A stretch of 64,000 nucleotides of DNA from Cryptomeria japonica. Taxonomy: Eukaryota; Streptophyta; Pinopsida; Cupressales; Cupressaceae. The DNA lies in the NCBI RefSeq assembly GCF_030272615.1, contig NC_081411.1, positions 155,334,971 to 155,398,970 on the forward strand. The letters run 5' to 3'. Shown piece after piece: positions 39,774 to 50,205 of the stretch. Each line of letters starts with the position of its first letter. The stretch's first letter is position 1. A model generated the notes under the pieces. The model had not been told where the DNA came from, did no database searches, and saw only the letters and a list, made by a program, of their open reading frames with translations. The position numbers were made by a program, and so were the translations under genes.

Positions 39774-41694
39774 TTAGGTGAAAATATTTATGGTCTCTTC
39801 AATATCCCTAACAAGCATCATCATCGTATTTGCTACCTCTTTAAGGTCTTTACTTTCCTGCACCTGTTGATTACCTTTGGTCTTCAACTCCAACTCTTTA
39901 GCATTTTGCCTAGTTTTGCATCTGGAAGAAAGATGGACAGAGCTAGAACCTGACTCATCATCAACAATCATAGTGTCTTTATTCTTCTTAATCTTCTCCA
40001 AGCAAGCAACCAGCGCATTCATATTTTGGGAAGACACCTTCAACACAACCAAGCTATGCTCCATGAATTTCCTCAGAGCACTCTCAGTTTTTTGAATCCT
40101 ATTCTTTATCAGACTCACCCTTTTATTTGAGAGTCCTCACCACATCCTCCAGGTGCTTCAAATATCCCTTTATGATCTCACCTTCCAACCAGTCCGAAAT
40201 TTCTTTTTGATCCTCTTCTTTACTATTATCCTCAAAATTTTCCTCTTTTCCTTTATTATTAATTTTCTTAACCACATTATCAATTTTGAGCTCCATCTCT
40301 CTCTGTTTTTCCTGAATGTTGGTAATATTATCAATTGCCCACTTTTGAAACTTAAACATTTCCAGAGAGCTATTTCTAGCAACATTCAGAATAGTATCCA
40401 CATCCTCCATGTCTTGTGAAGAATCCTTAGACCTAGGGTTGCTCTCCTCCATATTATTCTAAACATCATCCCTATTGTTCATATCATAAGGACTCTCCTT
40501 CTCCTTTGACTCATCAAAATCCTCTTTACCCTGATCATTATCCTTTTCTCCTTCCGCACCCTCCACCTCCTTCTCCTTCTCATGCTTCACCTCCTTTTCC
40601 ACCTCCCTCTCCTGCTCCTGTTCAGGATCAGCCATCTCTTCAACATCTTCTTCAACTTTCTTACTAACCCTCAATTTCTTTTTAGGGGGAGGATTGGTAG
40701 AATCCTCATTGGACTCAGAGCTGTCATAATCCTCAGAGATATGGGAATTCTCCACAAAGGGATCATCCTTATTAGCCTTAACTTTATCCTTAAGATACTC
40801 ATAAATTAACAGAATAAGACCTTGGTGGAAAATGGGGTAGTAATTGGGTTTCTTAGCATGGTCAGCCAGACTGTCATTAAGGGAGAAGACCAGATAGAAG
40901 GGTAGAGATATCTTAGAGCCATGGTGAAAGTGATTAAGGATAACAAAGTGATAATTATAGACTTTCAAAAACCTACCATCAATAATAAGATACTCCATTA
41001 ACACTTTCAACATTTTCTGCCAAAAGGATTTTACCTAGTTAGGGAGATAATAAGACATATTATCCTTTTTGGCAAGGCAAGCCCTTTCATCTTCATTCTT
41101 GGGGAAATTTTTTATGGCTTCCACCGAGAACTTATGATCTCTATAAAACTTGATGTCGTCCTTCTGCAAACCAGTCACCTCATCCACCAAATCTTCATCC
41201 ACTCTCCAGGTCTGACCAAACAGAGTAACTCTGTTATTTTTCCAACCCTTGGTAAAACCACGGGACACAAACTTCTTTCTCCCATACAGTTTCTCCATAT
41301 AATCAATGAAGTCATTTTTATGCACCCTTCTCCAAATTTTCCTTTCACCCTTCCAATTATCACAGCTAGTGGGCTGATTATGATTGATATTTCCTCCCAT
41401 AATGTAGTAGCTATTCAAATCAAAACCCTCAGGGGAGCACAAATTGACCAGATGTTGAAGAATAGAGAAGCTAGAATCGAAAACCAAGGTAGTCTTCTTG
41501 TTTTTCAAGTAACCCTTTAAAACATGCAAATTAACCCAGTACTTAATATGATAAGGCCCTTCATACCTATACTCATTAGCATGATGCCTAAGATAGGTCA
41601 TCATCTGACAATCTGCCTCACTCCAAACTCTATCATTGAAGTCCGAACCAAAAAAGGTAATAATGAGATTAATATGTACCATTGATCCTTTCAT
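39774..41694 (-). pseudogene. Extra downstream ORF of the truncated LINE, unknown
   Basis: One ancestral frame of about 640 codons, broken by two in-frame stops (after SYYLPN and after NNRDDV) and one frameshift near 40120. The likely start is MKGSMVHINLIITFFGSDFN at 41694, 14 bases after the RNase H stop. Residues 1-220 look globular, with WKGERKIWRRVHKNDFIDYM, FGQTWRVDEDLVDEVTGLQK and SLPFYLVFSLNDSLADHAK. Next come a YYPIFHQGLILLIYEYLKD segment, then a long Glu/Lys tract (EQEREVEKEVKHEKEKE). The C-terminal third is helical (coiled coil). I cannot name the family. The NLP/YP layout resembles the remnant at 30345-31300 and, more weakly, the long ORFs of elements A and B. LINEs usually end with ORF2, so a third ORF is unusual. 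Confidence 0.5.
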
Positions 41695-41707
41695 AAAATA
41701 ATTGCTC

Positions 41708-42055
41708 TCAGACGACTTTGTTCTTACATGATGACTCTTCGATATAATTAGCATCTTCTGCTAAAATGACCCCCTCATTGGCTAACAAATTGGCTACCCT
41801 ATTACCTTCCCTAAAGGTATGGGTAATGACCACACTATCATAGGCATCTAGCATTTGTTTTGCCTTATCAATGATATTTTGGATATTCCAAGAAGGGGAA
41901 CTAATACCTTTAATAGCCTAAATTATATTGAGGGAATTCTTTTAAAATTGAAGCCCTGAGCAAGCTGAAGATATTTTTACATCACCAGAGCTTCTACAAC
42001 ATGGTTGTTTTGAATTCCAAAAGGAGAAGCAATCACAACAACACAAAAGCTTTGT
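41708..42055 (-). pseudogene. LINE RNase H domain fragment
   Basis: The minus frame reads VVVIASPFGIQNNHVVEAL, then LQLAQGFNF, SLNII, AIKGISSPSWNIQNIIDKA and VVITHTFREGNRVANLLANE. This is the RNase H (RVT_3) layout of plant LINEs, ending with the conserved R.GN..AN.LAN block. One frame change and two in-frame stops are present. The frame ends at 41708. Confidence 0.7.
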
Positions 42056-42236
42056 TTTTCTTAACGGTTTTCTAAGTTTTAATTTACTACCTTAGTTTTC
42101 TAAGTTTTTCATAACTTTTTTTTTAAAAGTTGAAAAAAATACATATAAAGTTATTTAACTTTTTAAAAAATTGATGTTAAATCAAAACATTAAATTTTCA
42201 AACGATTTTCTAAAATGCTGAAAAACAATAAATATA

Positions 42237-42672
42237 TAGAGATTAACTAGAACTGTATTTCGGCATAGAAGATTCTATCATTGTAGTTCATTTGTTTCTC
42301 TCGATTGTTGTCTAGATTTGTATGTAGTTAGTGAGGCTCCTTTTGTGATTGAGCAATGTGCTCTAGGTTGTAAGCCTTCCTGCAAGTGCATGCCCTTATT
42401 TTTTATAATATCTCTTCATATGGCCAGTGTATTGATATTGTGGGTCATAAATTCCACCATGGGTTTTCCTCTTTGAGGTTTTCCATGTATAATTCTCTAC
42501 ATTATGATATTCATTTGTGTGATTGGCTTATTGGTTTTTTTACTTCTTTCAATTCTATATGTATCGATATACCGGTTGGCGAATGCATGTTTTAATAAGG
42601 TTAAAATTGATCATTCTAGTAGAACACTAATTCAACCCCTCCCCACCCTCTCAGTGTTCTCAGATTCCAATA
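42237..42672 (+). repeat. 5' LTR of element A, 5'-truncated
   Basis: It matches 49780-50205, including the block tgtatgtagttagtgaggct and the end ...tctcagtgttct.agattcca. The last bases read CCAATA instead of CCAACA. Confidence 0.8.
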
Positions 42673-42674
42673 AT

Positions 42675-42687
42675 TGGTATCAGAGCC
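42675..42687 (+). other. Primer-binding site of element A, initiator-Met type
   Basis: TGGTATCAGAGCC, two bases after the end of the 5' LTR. Confidence 0.85.
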
Positions 42688-42719
42688 TTGTGCCTTGAAG
42701 GAAGTTTAGCAACTTGAGG

Positions 42720-43747
42720 AAGATCCTAAATCTGGAATCCATGGATATGAGTTTGGAGAAGAAACTTGTGGTAGCACTTGAGTATTATGATGCTGAAAGG
42801 ATGAAGGACTTGAAGTTACAAGATGAATTGAATTCTGCTAAGGAATTCATTCTTGTCCTACAGGAGAGACTGTCATTTGTTCAAGCTAGGAGGAAGGAAC
42901 TTTTGCATAATAAGGATAATGAAGAGAAAGATGCCCTTAATGAGAGATGTCAGAAGATGAGTCAGGAGAATATGGTTATGAGAGATGAAATGCAATCTAT
43001 AACTATGAGGATGTCTAAAGAGATTGAGGACCGGAAGAAAAAGGAAGAAAATATTGTTGTATCTCTGAAAAACAAATTTGAAGAATATGGTAGGTTGGTT
43101 CATGAAAATTATAAGTTGAGAACTGATTTAGTGCAATCCTAGAGTAATGAACATGAGCTTGAGAGACAAATAATAATTTTGAGAGATGACCTAACTATTG
43201 CAAGTGAGTATAAATATAAATTCAAGATTAGGTCAGCATAGCTTGATGAATTATTGAGAAGACGAAGACATAATGGAGATTCCAATGGACTTGGATTTGA
43301 ATAAGGGAAAATTTTTGGTACTACAAATGAAGATCAAAACCATAAGGAACTGGTAAGTCAGATTAATTCTTATAATTTTAATGGTAGATGCTTTATTTGT
43401 AATAAATTTGGTCACATGGCTAGGCAATGTAGAAATAGAGCAAATAAAAACCCTGATTCTGCTCTCGGTCAATGTTCTAAATACAATAAGTATGGTCATA
43501 AGACAAAAGATTGCAAAATGAAAGTTATGTATGTGTAAAATTAGAACACATGGCTAATCAGTGCAAGTCAAGAAATTACACCGGTTTTAGCAAAGCAGTT
43601 CAAAAGAACAATGTTACATGCTATGCATGCAATGAGATTGGACATATTGCTAAGTTCTGTAGAAGCAGAAATCCACCGGTTCGTAATGATGGATCAAATG
43701 AGAAAGGGAAAGAGAAGGTTAATAAAAACCGACAAGATCATACCTAG
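42720..43747 (+). pseudogene. Coiled-coil and zinc-knuckle gag-like protein of element A
   Basis: The frame begins right after the primer site (RKILNLESMDMSLEKKLVVA). It is predicted mostly coiled coil for about 140 residues (EFILVLQERLSFVQARRKEL, MRMSKEIEDRKKKEENIVV). A stop at 43141 and later frame changes break it. It ends with four zinc knuckles in a row, two intact (CFICNKFGHMARQC, CYACNEIGHIAKFC) and two damaged (CSKYNKYGHKTKDC, and one near 43540 with Glu for Gly). No UBN2 capsid domain is visible, unlike ordinary Copia gag. The role would be RNA binding and particle assembly by analogy. Element B carries the same protein on the minus strand. Confidence 0.7.
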
Positions 43748-43828
43748 AGATGGGTCAGGAAGTCAGAAGAACAATCAACATATGCAAATGCTTTAGTTAC
43801 TCAATCGATAGAGGAGGTTGCTCCTATA

Positions 43829-46800
43829 CCGATAGGAATCTTATCTAGTAACTAAGGCAAATGCCTTAGGGGTAGGCAAAATTCATGAAGATAGTGCATA
43901 TGCCCTGGGAAGAGGTTTTGGAAGATGTTCCAGACATTGAAGATGCTTATCTGGTATGGAAATGTTTGATCGAGATCCAGTATCTTCCATCAGAAGTCAC
44001 TCATATTAATGACGGATTAGGGTTTCTTGGAGGTTAAAAGGTTGAATTCACTTCATTTCTGATCACTTTGCATTGAGAGTAATTCAGAGTGATACAGAGG
44101 AAGTCTAAGGCAATTCAGTGTGATTGATATCATCTTAAGTGATTTCACCAGCGATCGAAAGAGTTCTTTAGGGATTTCACCAGTAGTTATTCATAGGTAT
44201 TTATCTTTCATCATGGAATCAGGATCATCATTTGTACCTATGTTTATTGTAAATCCTACTTTTTTTGAGGTCAAGGACTGTCTTAGGCCTATTTTCAAGC
44301 GATATTCGCATATTGCTACCCTAGACGATTTAGTTGGTGCATTTTCTCGTGTCTCAAAAGGAGTCATGTATGTTGAAGATGTCAGAGCTTACATTCACAG
44401 TCATATTAAGGATTTGGGAATGATTGGTATTAAGAGCATGTACATGAATGAGTTAATACGAGAATCTGAAAAGATTAAGCCCAAGTACCAACATATTGAG
44501 GATCTAGGGTTTACCAGCATTCTAGATATTCTAGAATTTGAGGATGAAATTGTTAGATATATCTTAAGCAGAGTGCATGGAGAATTTATCTGGTTGGATA
44601 GACCATATAATATTTCAAAGGAGGCCATCAGGGCAATCATCGGTTTACCATAGGTTGGACAACGTCCTAAGAAGAAGGTTTCTAATGATCAATTCAATAA
44701 AACCACTGACACAACATCAGACAAGCTATCAATGAGGATTAGTACTATCACCGACAAAGATATCAGATTTGGAAGCATGGTCATTTGTTACAAGGTAACA
44801 CAATCAAACTGAATGAATTCTATTTCTAGCTTCTGCATTTATGAAGCTCATAAAATGATGAGAGAAAATGAGAAGTTAGATCTATGTGGTTGGATGTTAG
44901 ATGAATTGTTGATTAACCTAGGAAAGATCAAAGGAGAGAAGAAAGGAACATTTTGGTATGGAAACCTAATTGTCTGTTTTATGTTATTTTTCATCAATGA
45001 GACTCCCAGTTTTGGGAAGAGACAATGGACATTCAATATCCCAATAGGGAGGAAACTAAAACAATCAATTGCTACATTGGGTAGTCAGAGAGATGACAAA
45101 GTGTGGGGTTACTTTAAAGCATTTCAGAAGGCTATGAATTCTAGGGAGAGATTTCCAAAGAAAATTGTTGAGAAGTACTCAACCAAGATATGCTTCATGG
45201 TTAAGAAAGATGAAACTTTGATGAAAATTGTAAAGCCCTGAAAGATTTGGATTGAGGAAATGGGTTATGAAGTTGATGCACAGATTATAGATGCTTATGC
45301 ATAGTTGCTAATTGATGCACCTATTGATGAAACTATAAAAACCTTTGGTATTGCTAAGAAGAAGAAGCAAGAGGTTAAAAATGAGTTCAACTAGAAGAAG
45401 AGGGAGAAGCCAATAGGAAGATCATCCGGTAACTAAGGCAGATGCCATAGGGGTAGGAAAAATTAATGAAGATAGTACATATGCCCCAAAAAGATGTTTT
45501 GGAAGATGTTCCAGATATTGGAGATGCTTATCCAGTATGGAGATGTTTAATTGTGATGCGATATCTTCCGATAAGCATGGAGATGTTTAATTGTGATGCG
45601 ATATCTTCCGATAAGCATGGAGATGTTTAATTGTGATGCGATATCTTCCACCGGAAGTCATTCATATCAATGACAGATTAGGCTTTCTTAGAGGTTAAAA
45701 TGATGAAATCACTTTATTTCTGATCACTTTGCATTTAGAGTGATTCAGAGAGATTTAGAGGAAGTCTAAGGTGATTAAGTGCGATTGATATCATCTTGAG
45801 CGATTTCACTAGCGATGGGAAGAGTTCTTTATGGTTTTTCACCAGCAATTATTCACAGGTATTTATCTTTCATCGTGGAAGTGGGATCATCATCTGTACC
45901 TATGTTTATTACAAACCCTACTACTGTTGAGGTCAAAGATTATCCTAGGCCTATTTTCAAGTGATATCTACATATTGCTACCCTGGATGATTTGATTGGC
46001 ACATTTTCCCATGTCCTGGAAGTAGTTGTGTACGTTGAAGATGTTAGAGCTTACATTCACTGCCATATTGAGGATTTAGGAATGAGTGATATTAAGAGAA
46101 TGTACATGAATGAGTTAAAGAGAGATTTTGGAAAGATTAAGCTTGAGTACTAGCATATTGAGGATCTAGGGTTTATCGACATTCTGGATATTCTAGAATT
46201 TGAAGATGAGATTGTTAGATATGTCTTGAGTGGAGTGCATGGAGAATTTATCTAGTTCGATAGACTGTATAAGATTTTAAAGGAGGCCATCAGGGCCATC
46301 ACCAATTTACCACAGGTTGGACAATGTCCTGGGAAGAAGGTTTCTAATGATTAGGTCAACAAGATCACCGATGCAACATCAAACAATTGATCAATGAGGA
46401 TTAGCACTATCACCGACAAAGATATCAAACTCGGAAGCATGATCATTGGTTATAAGGTAACTCAATCAAATCGATTGAATTCTATTTCTAGCTCCTGTAT
46501 TTATGTAGCTCATAAAATGATGAGGGAAAATGAGAATTTAAATCTATGTGGTTGGATGTTGGATGAACTGTTGATTAACCAAGGAAAGATCAAAGGAGAG
46601 AAGAAGGGAACATTCCAATATGGAAACCTAATTGTCTGTTTAATTCTATTTTTCATCAATGAGACTCCTAATTTTGGGAAGAGACAATGGGCATTCGATA
46701 TCCTGGTAGGGAGGTAACCAAAATAATCAATTGCTACATTGGGTAGTCAGAGAGATGACAAAGTGTGGAGTTAATTTAAAGCATTTCAGAAGGCTATGAA

Positions 46801-47050
46801 TTCTAGGGAGAGGGTTCCAAAGCACATTGTTGAGAAGTACTCAACCGAGATATGCTTCATGGTCAAGAAAGATGAAACTTTGATGGAAGTAGTCAAGCCC
46901 CAAAAGATTTGGATTAAGGAAATGGGTTATGAAGTTGATGCATAGATTCTAGATGCTTATGCACAAATGCTAATTAATGCACCTATTGATGAAATTGTAA
47001 AAACCTTTGGTACTACTAAGCAGAAGAAGCAAGAGGTTGAAACTAAGTTC
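43829..47050 (+). repeat. 1581-bp tandem duplication inside element A
   Basis: The sequence from ccgataggaatc (43829) onward recurs from ccaataggaaga (45410), with the breakpoint in the shared word CC(G/A)ATAGGA. The second copy also holds a 40-bp unit (atggagatgtttaattgtga and the following 20 bases) in three tandem copies at 45537-45650. Element B lacks the duplication. Confidence 0.8.
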
Positions 47051-48980
47051 AACCGGGAGAAGAGAGAGAAGGAGGGAAAGACAAGTAAATTTGTTGAAAA
47101 GGTTTCATAGGATATCAAGGCATTAATTGATGATGTTCCGAAAAAAGGGAGAAAAAGGAAAGAACTAGAAATGTTCATTGAGCCAATTGCACCAGTCTGG
47201 ATCTGATGATGACACAGCCTTAACATTAAAGAGGGTATTAAGGAAGAAAATCAAAGAGACTACGGTGGAAGAAAAGAAGCAATCAGTTAGGAAAGTTACT
47301 ATCAAGGTACCGGCACATAAAAGAGCACTAAAAGAAATACCTTCTGCCCCATCTGGTACTAGAAGAAGAAAGAAGAAGGATGAAATTGATATTGTACTTG
47401 TATCTAGTAATGTAACTGTCATTCCACCCAAGACTTGTGCAAAATTAGTTGATGAAATCACTAAAGATGGTATCTTAAATAATTTACAATTTTATTATGA
47501 GCATTTGGATGACGTTGAACAAAGAGAAGTTGAGGAATCAGTTTTGTTGTATTTGGATATTTATAGGAAAGCCTTGTTAGAAATTGAAAACCAAATACCG
47601 ACATAGTTATATTATATTTTAGATGCTAGAAGATTATCAACAATGGAGGAGGACATGCATATAAAGATTCAGGAATTGTTATCTGTTTGTGTTTCTTTTA
47701 CTCCAGAGAAAATGGACAAGACACTTAAGGTTACAGATAGAAATATATTTCATAGCAAGCACAAAATAGTAAGTCTTATATTAGGTAGGGTCAATGAGAT
47801 AGTCAAGGAGACCCACAAGGCATGGGTTAAGTTCTTTGAAACAAATTGTGGTTTTTATACATCACTGGAGCCTAAGACAGATACTACAAATATCTTGGTT
47901 GAAGGGAAAGGCAAAGGTATTGTGGGCACTTCACCCTCAATTTTAAAAAATATTAAGATATTGGATATAGAGCCCCTAGTAGAGAATAATGTACAAGAAA
48001 ATGTTGAGATACTGACAGAAACAGAGAGTGTAAATGTTGCAATTGTACAGGTTACTATTGTTCCTCTGGATTAGAATGTATAGGACGAGGACATAGTTCC
48101 TAAGGAGGAATCGACAGTAACTGAGACTACACCAAGTGGAAAATCCACCGGTTTAAGTGAGGAAGCTATAAAAGTTAAACCATTAGAGGGGAATCCGACA
48201 AGGAACCAGTAGTGAGTCCATCATTGTTGTCAATTGATACCTTACAGGCTAAAAAGAAAAGAAAAATAGAGATGAGTTCTATTGAACTCATGATGATGGT
48301 TGCATATAAAATGATGGAGAGATCTATGGACAAAGGTATTATTGATCAGTCTATCACTATTTTGCATAGACTTGTCCCTAAGTGCAAATTTGACAAAGAA
48401 GCAAGCCCATCCGGCAAGCTTAAAACAATCACAAAGCAAATTTCAAAGGACTTTCAATCTCTACAACATATATCAAACCGACGGGTATTGGAAAGGTTTA
48501 CACAAGCAAAGAGAGTAACATTTGATTAGATGATTGATTTAGAGAAGAAGGAGATTCATGATAAGTTGAAGTTGATTGATAATTATTAAAGTAGTGTACT
48601 AACATCTATAGAGTATGTTGTAATATAGGTTTAATTTCAACAGATTTATATAAAAGGATTAAGGATATTCAGGAGGGGATTGTAGGTATAGACAATTCTT
48701 TTGATGGTTCACATTCATTGACTACATCTATAGATGGTCAGATTGTGGTTTTGGAAGCCCAAGTTTTAGCTCTTGAGAGGGAAAAAGATAAAATCATAAG
48801 TATATCCAGAGGTCTTAGAGGATTGGTGAGTCCTCGGTTGGATTCATTAAGTGTACATAAGAAGGGGTGTATACATATGGTTGGTAAGCCCACACCAGCA
48901 TAGCTTTTTGTGAAAGAGTTATATGCCCATATGCTAAATGGACTTGTATCTATTTTTGACACTTTCAAATCTGGCTAGGA
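44213..48980 (+). pseudogene. Giant ORF of element A, unknown transposon protein
   Basis: The ORF starts MESGSSFVPMFIVNPTFFEV and reads through about 1,100 codons of ancestral sequence plus the internal duplication, with many stops. Landmarks in order: FKRYSHIATLDDLVGAFSRV, YVEDVRAYIHSHIKDLGM, HGEFIWLDRPYNISKEAIRA, then CGWMLDELLINLGKIKGEKK and FWYGNLIVCFMLFF. These are followed by a Lys/Glu-rich region and LVDEITKDGILNNLQFYYEH. The C-terminal coiled coil includes QVLALEREKDKIISISRGLR. The N-terminal third resembles the 'putative plant transposon protein' class (weak). The middle and end match nothing I recognise. Element B has the homologous ORF, so it is a real element gene. Confidence 0.6.
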
Positions 48981-49287
48981 TACTTATCTAGAGCTTTGGA
49001 GAAGGCCTATCAAGAAATTTTCAATTATATTCAGCTCTGGTAAGGTATTTTAGGGCATTCATTATACAGTCTTTCATTCTTCATCCTCATTTTTAGTAAT
49101 TTTTTGGCTATTTTTGGCATTGATGTCAAAGGGGGAGTATAGGTGAAAAATATTTAGGAGATATGGAGGTATGGAGTATTTTATTTAGATGGATATTCAA
49201 ATTAGGGGGACCAGGCTCTGGATAAAACTGATAGATGGAAATCATGATCATTTTTCACATGAGTGTATCAATGCCAAAAGGGGAGAT

Positions 49288-50205
49288 TGTTGGAAATTGA
49301 GACTCAATTGGTTGGTTTCAATATATTGTCATTGATGGAAACATGGAAACATGTTTCGACTTCATATTTTGGTTTAGTTGTGTACTGGTAGATACTTCAC
49401 TAACACCGGCATCAACAGGTTGGAAGGATTTCTTTACTTACCAGAAATGCATGCCGACGTGGTTTATATTTAGGTTATCAGTATTGGGGGCTAACATTAT
49501 TTTGGAGATCTAGCATCGATAATTGATTTTGATATTCATCTAAGTAATGTTATTGAGTGAACATGTATATTCATATTGTAATTATCTTTATAAGCCAACA
49601 TAAGGCATGATGGATTGTAAAGGGGTATATAAGACAGCTGATAAGATCATTTTATATATAAGAAAGGATATGAATATGTAAGGTTATGGAATGTAATGGA
49701 GATGTGAAATATATGGGAGAGATCACGTATGTGAGGATATTTATGTAAGAGGGTATTCTGGTAAGGGTTTAGGGTTTCAGATTAATCAGAACTGTATTCA
49801 GGCATAGAAGATGATATCATTGCAGTTCAATCATTTCTTCGGATTCTAGTCTGGATTTGTATGTAGTTAGTGAGGCTCCTTTTGTGATTGAGCAGTGTTT
49901 ACTAGGCTATAAGCCTTCCTGCAAGTGCAGGACACTTTATTTTGTAATATCTCTTGATATGGCCAGTGGATTGATATTGTGGGTCACAAATCCCACCATG
50001 GTTTTTCCTCTTTGAAGTTCTCCATGTATAATTCTCTGCATTATGGTATTAATTTATGTGATTGGCTTATTGATTGTTTTACTTCTTTCAATTCTATATG
50101 TACTGGTATACTGGTTGGTGAATGCATGTTTTAATAAGCTTAAAATTGATCATTATGGTAGAACACTGATTCATCCCTCCCTCTCAGTGTTCTTGGATTC
50201 CAACA
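49288..50205 (+). repeat. 3' LTR of element A, complete
   Basis: It starts TGTTGGAAATTGAG after the polypurine tract and ends TTCCAACA. A TATA box (tatataaga) lies at 49626-49634. It is followed directly by RNase H sequence of Gypsy element D. Confidence 0.85.

Larger units (their letters stand above)
39597..42055 (-). mobile_element. 5'-truncated LINE with RNase H and an extra 3' ORF
   Basis: Read on the minus strand the element starts inside an RNase H domain, continues into a long broken ORF, and ends with a 3' tail: gttttgatatgtaagaggg, then acctagttttcc and an A-rich end at about 39597. The upstream endonuclease and reverse transcriptase are missing, as in many 5'-truncated LINE copies. 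Flanking duplications were not found because both flanks are T-rich and similar. Confidence 0.6.
42237..50205 (+). mobile_element. LTR element A, gag-like plus giant ORF, no pol
   Basis: The LTRs are 42237-42672 (first ~490 bp missing) and 49288-50205 (918 bp, TGTTGG...CCAACA). The primer site TGGTATCAGAGCC starts at 42675, complementary to initiator Met tRNA. The polypurine tract AAAAGGGGAGAT precedes the 3' LTR. The internal region is 6.6 kb and encodes a coiled-coil zinc-knuckle protein and one very long ORF. No protease, integrase, reverse transcriptase or RNase H motif was found. The internal region carries a 1581-bp tandem duplication. Element B (minus) is the same family without the duplication; its internal region is about 5.0 kb. 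Family members must rely on enzymes from elsewhere. Confidence 0.8.

Noticed and set aside
40459-41013. Chromatin protein gene with acidic tail
   Set aside because: The Glu/Lys tract looks like a nuclear acidic protein, but frame continuity links it to the LINE extra ORF.
39774-41754. Separate small genes on the minus strand
   Set aside because: Three of the four pieces share one frame and all belong to one ancestral ORF broken by stops and one frameshift.
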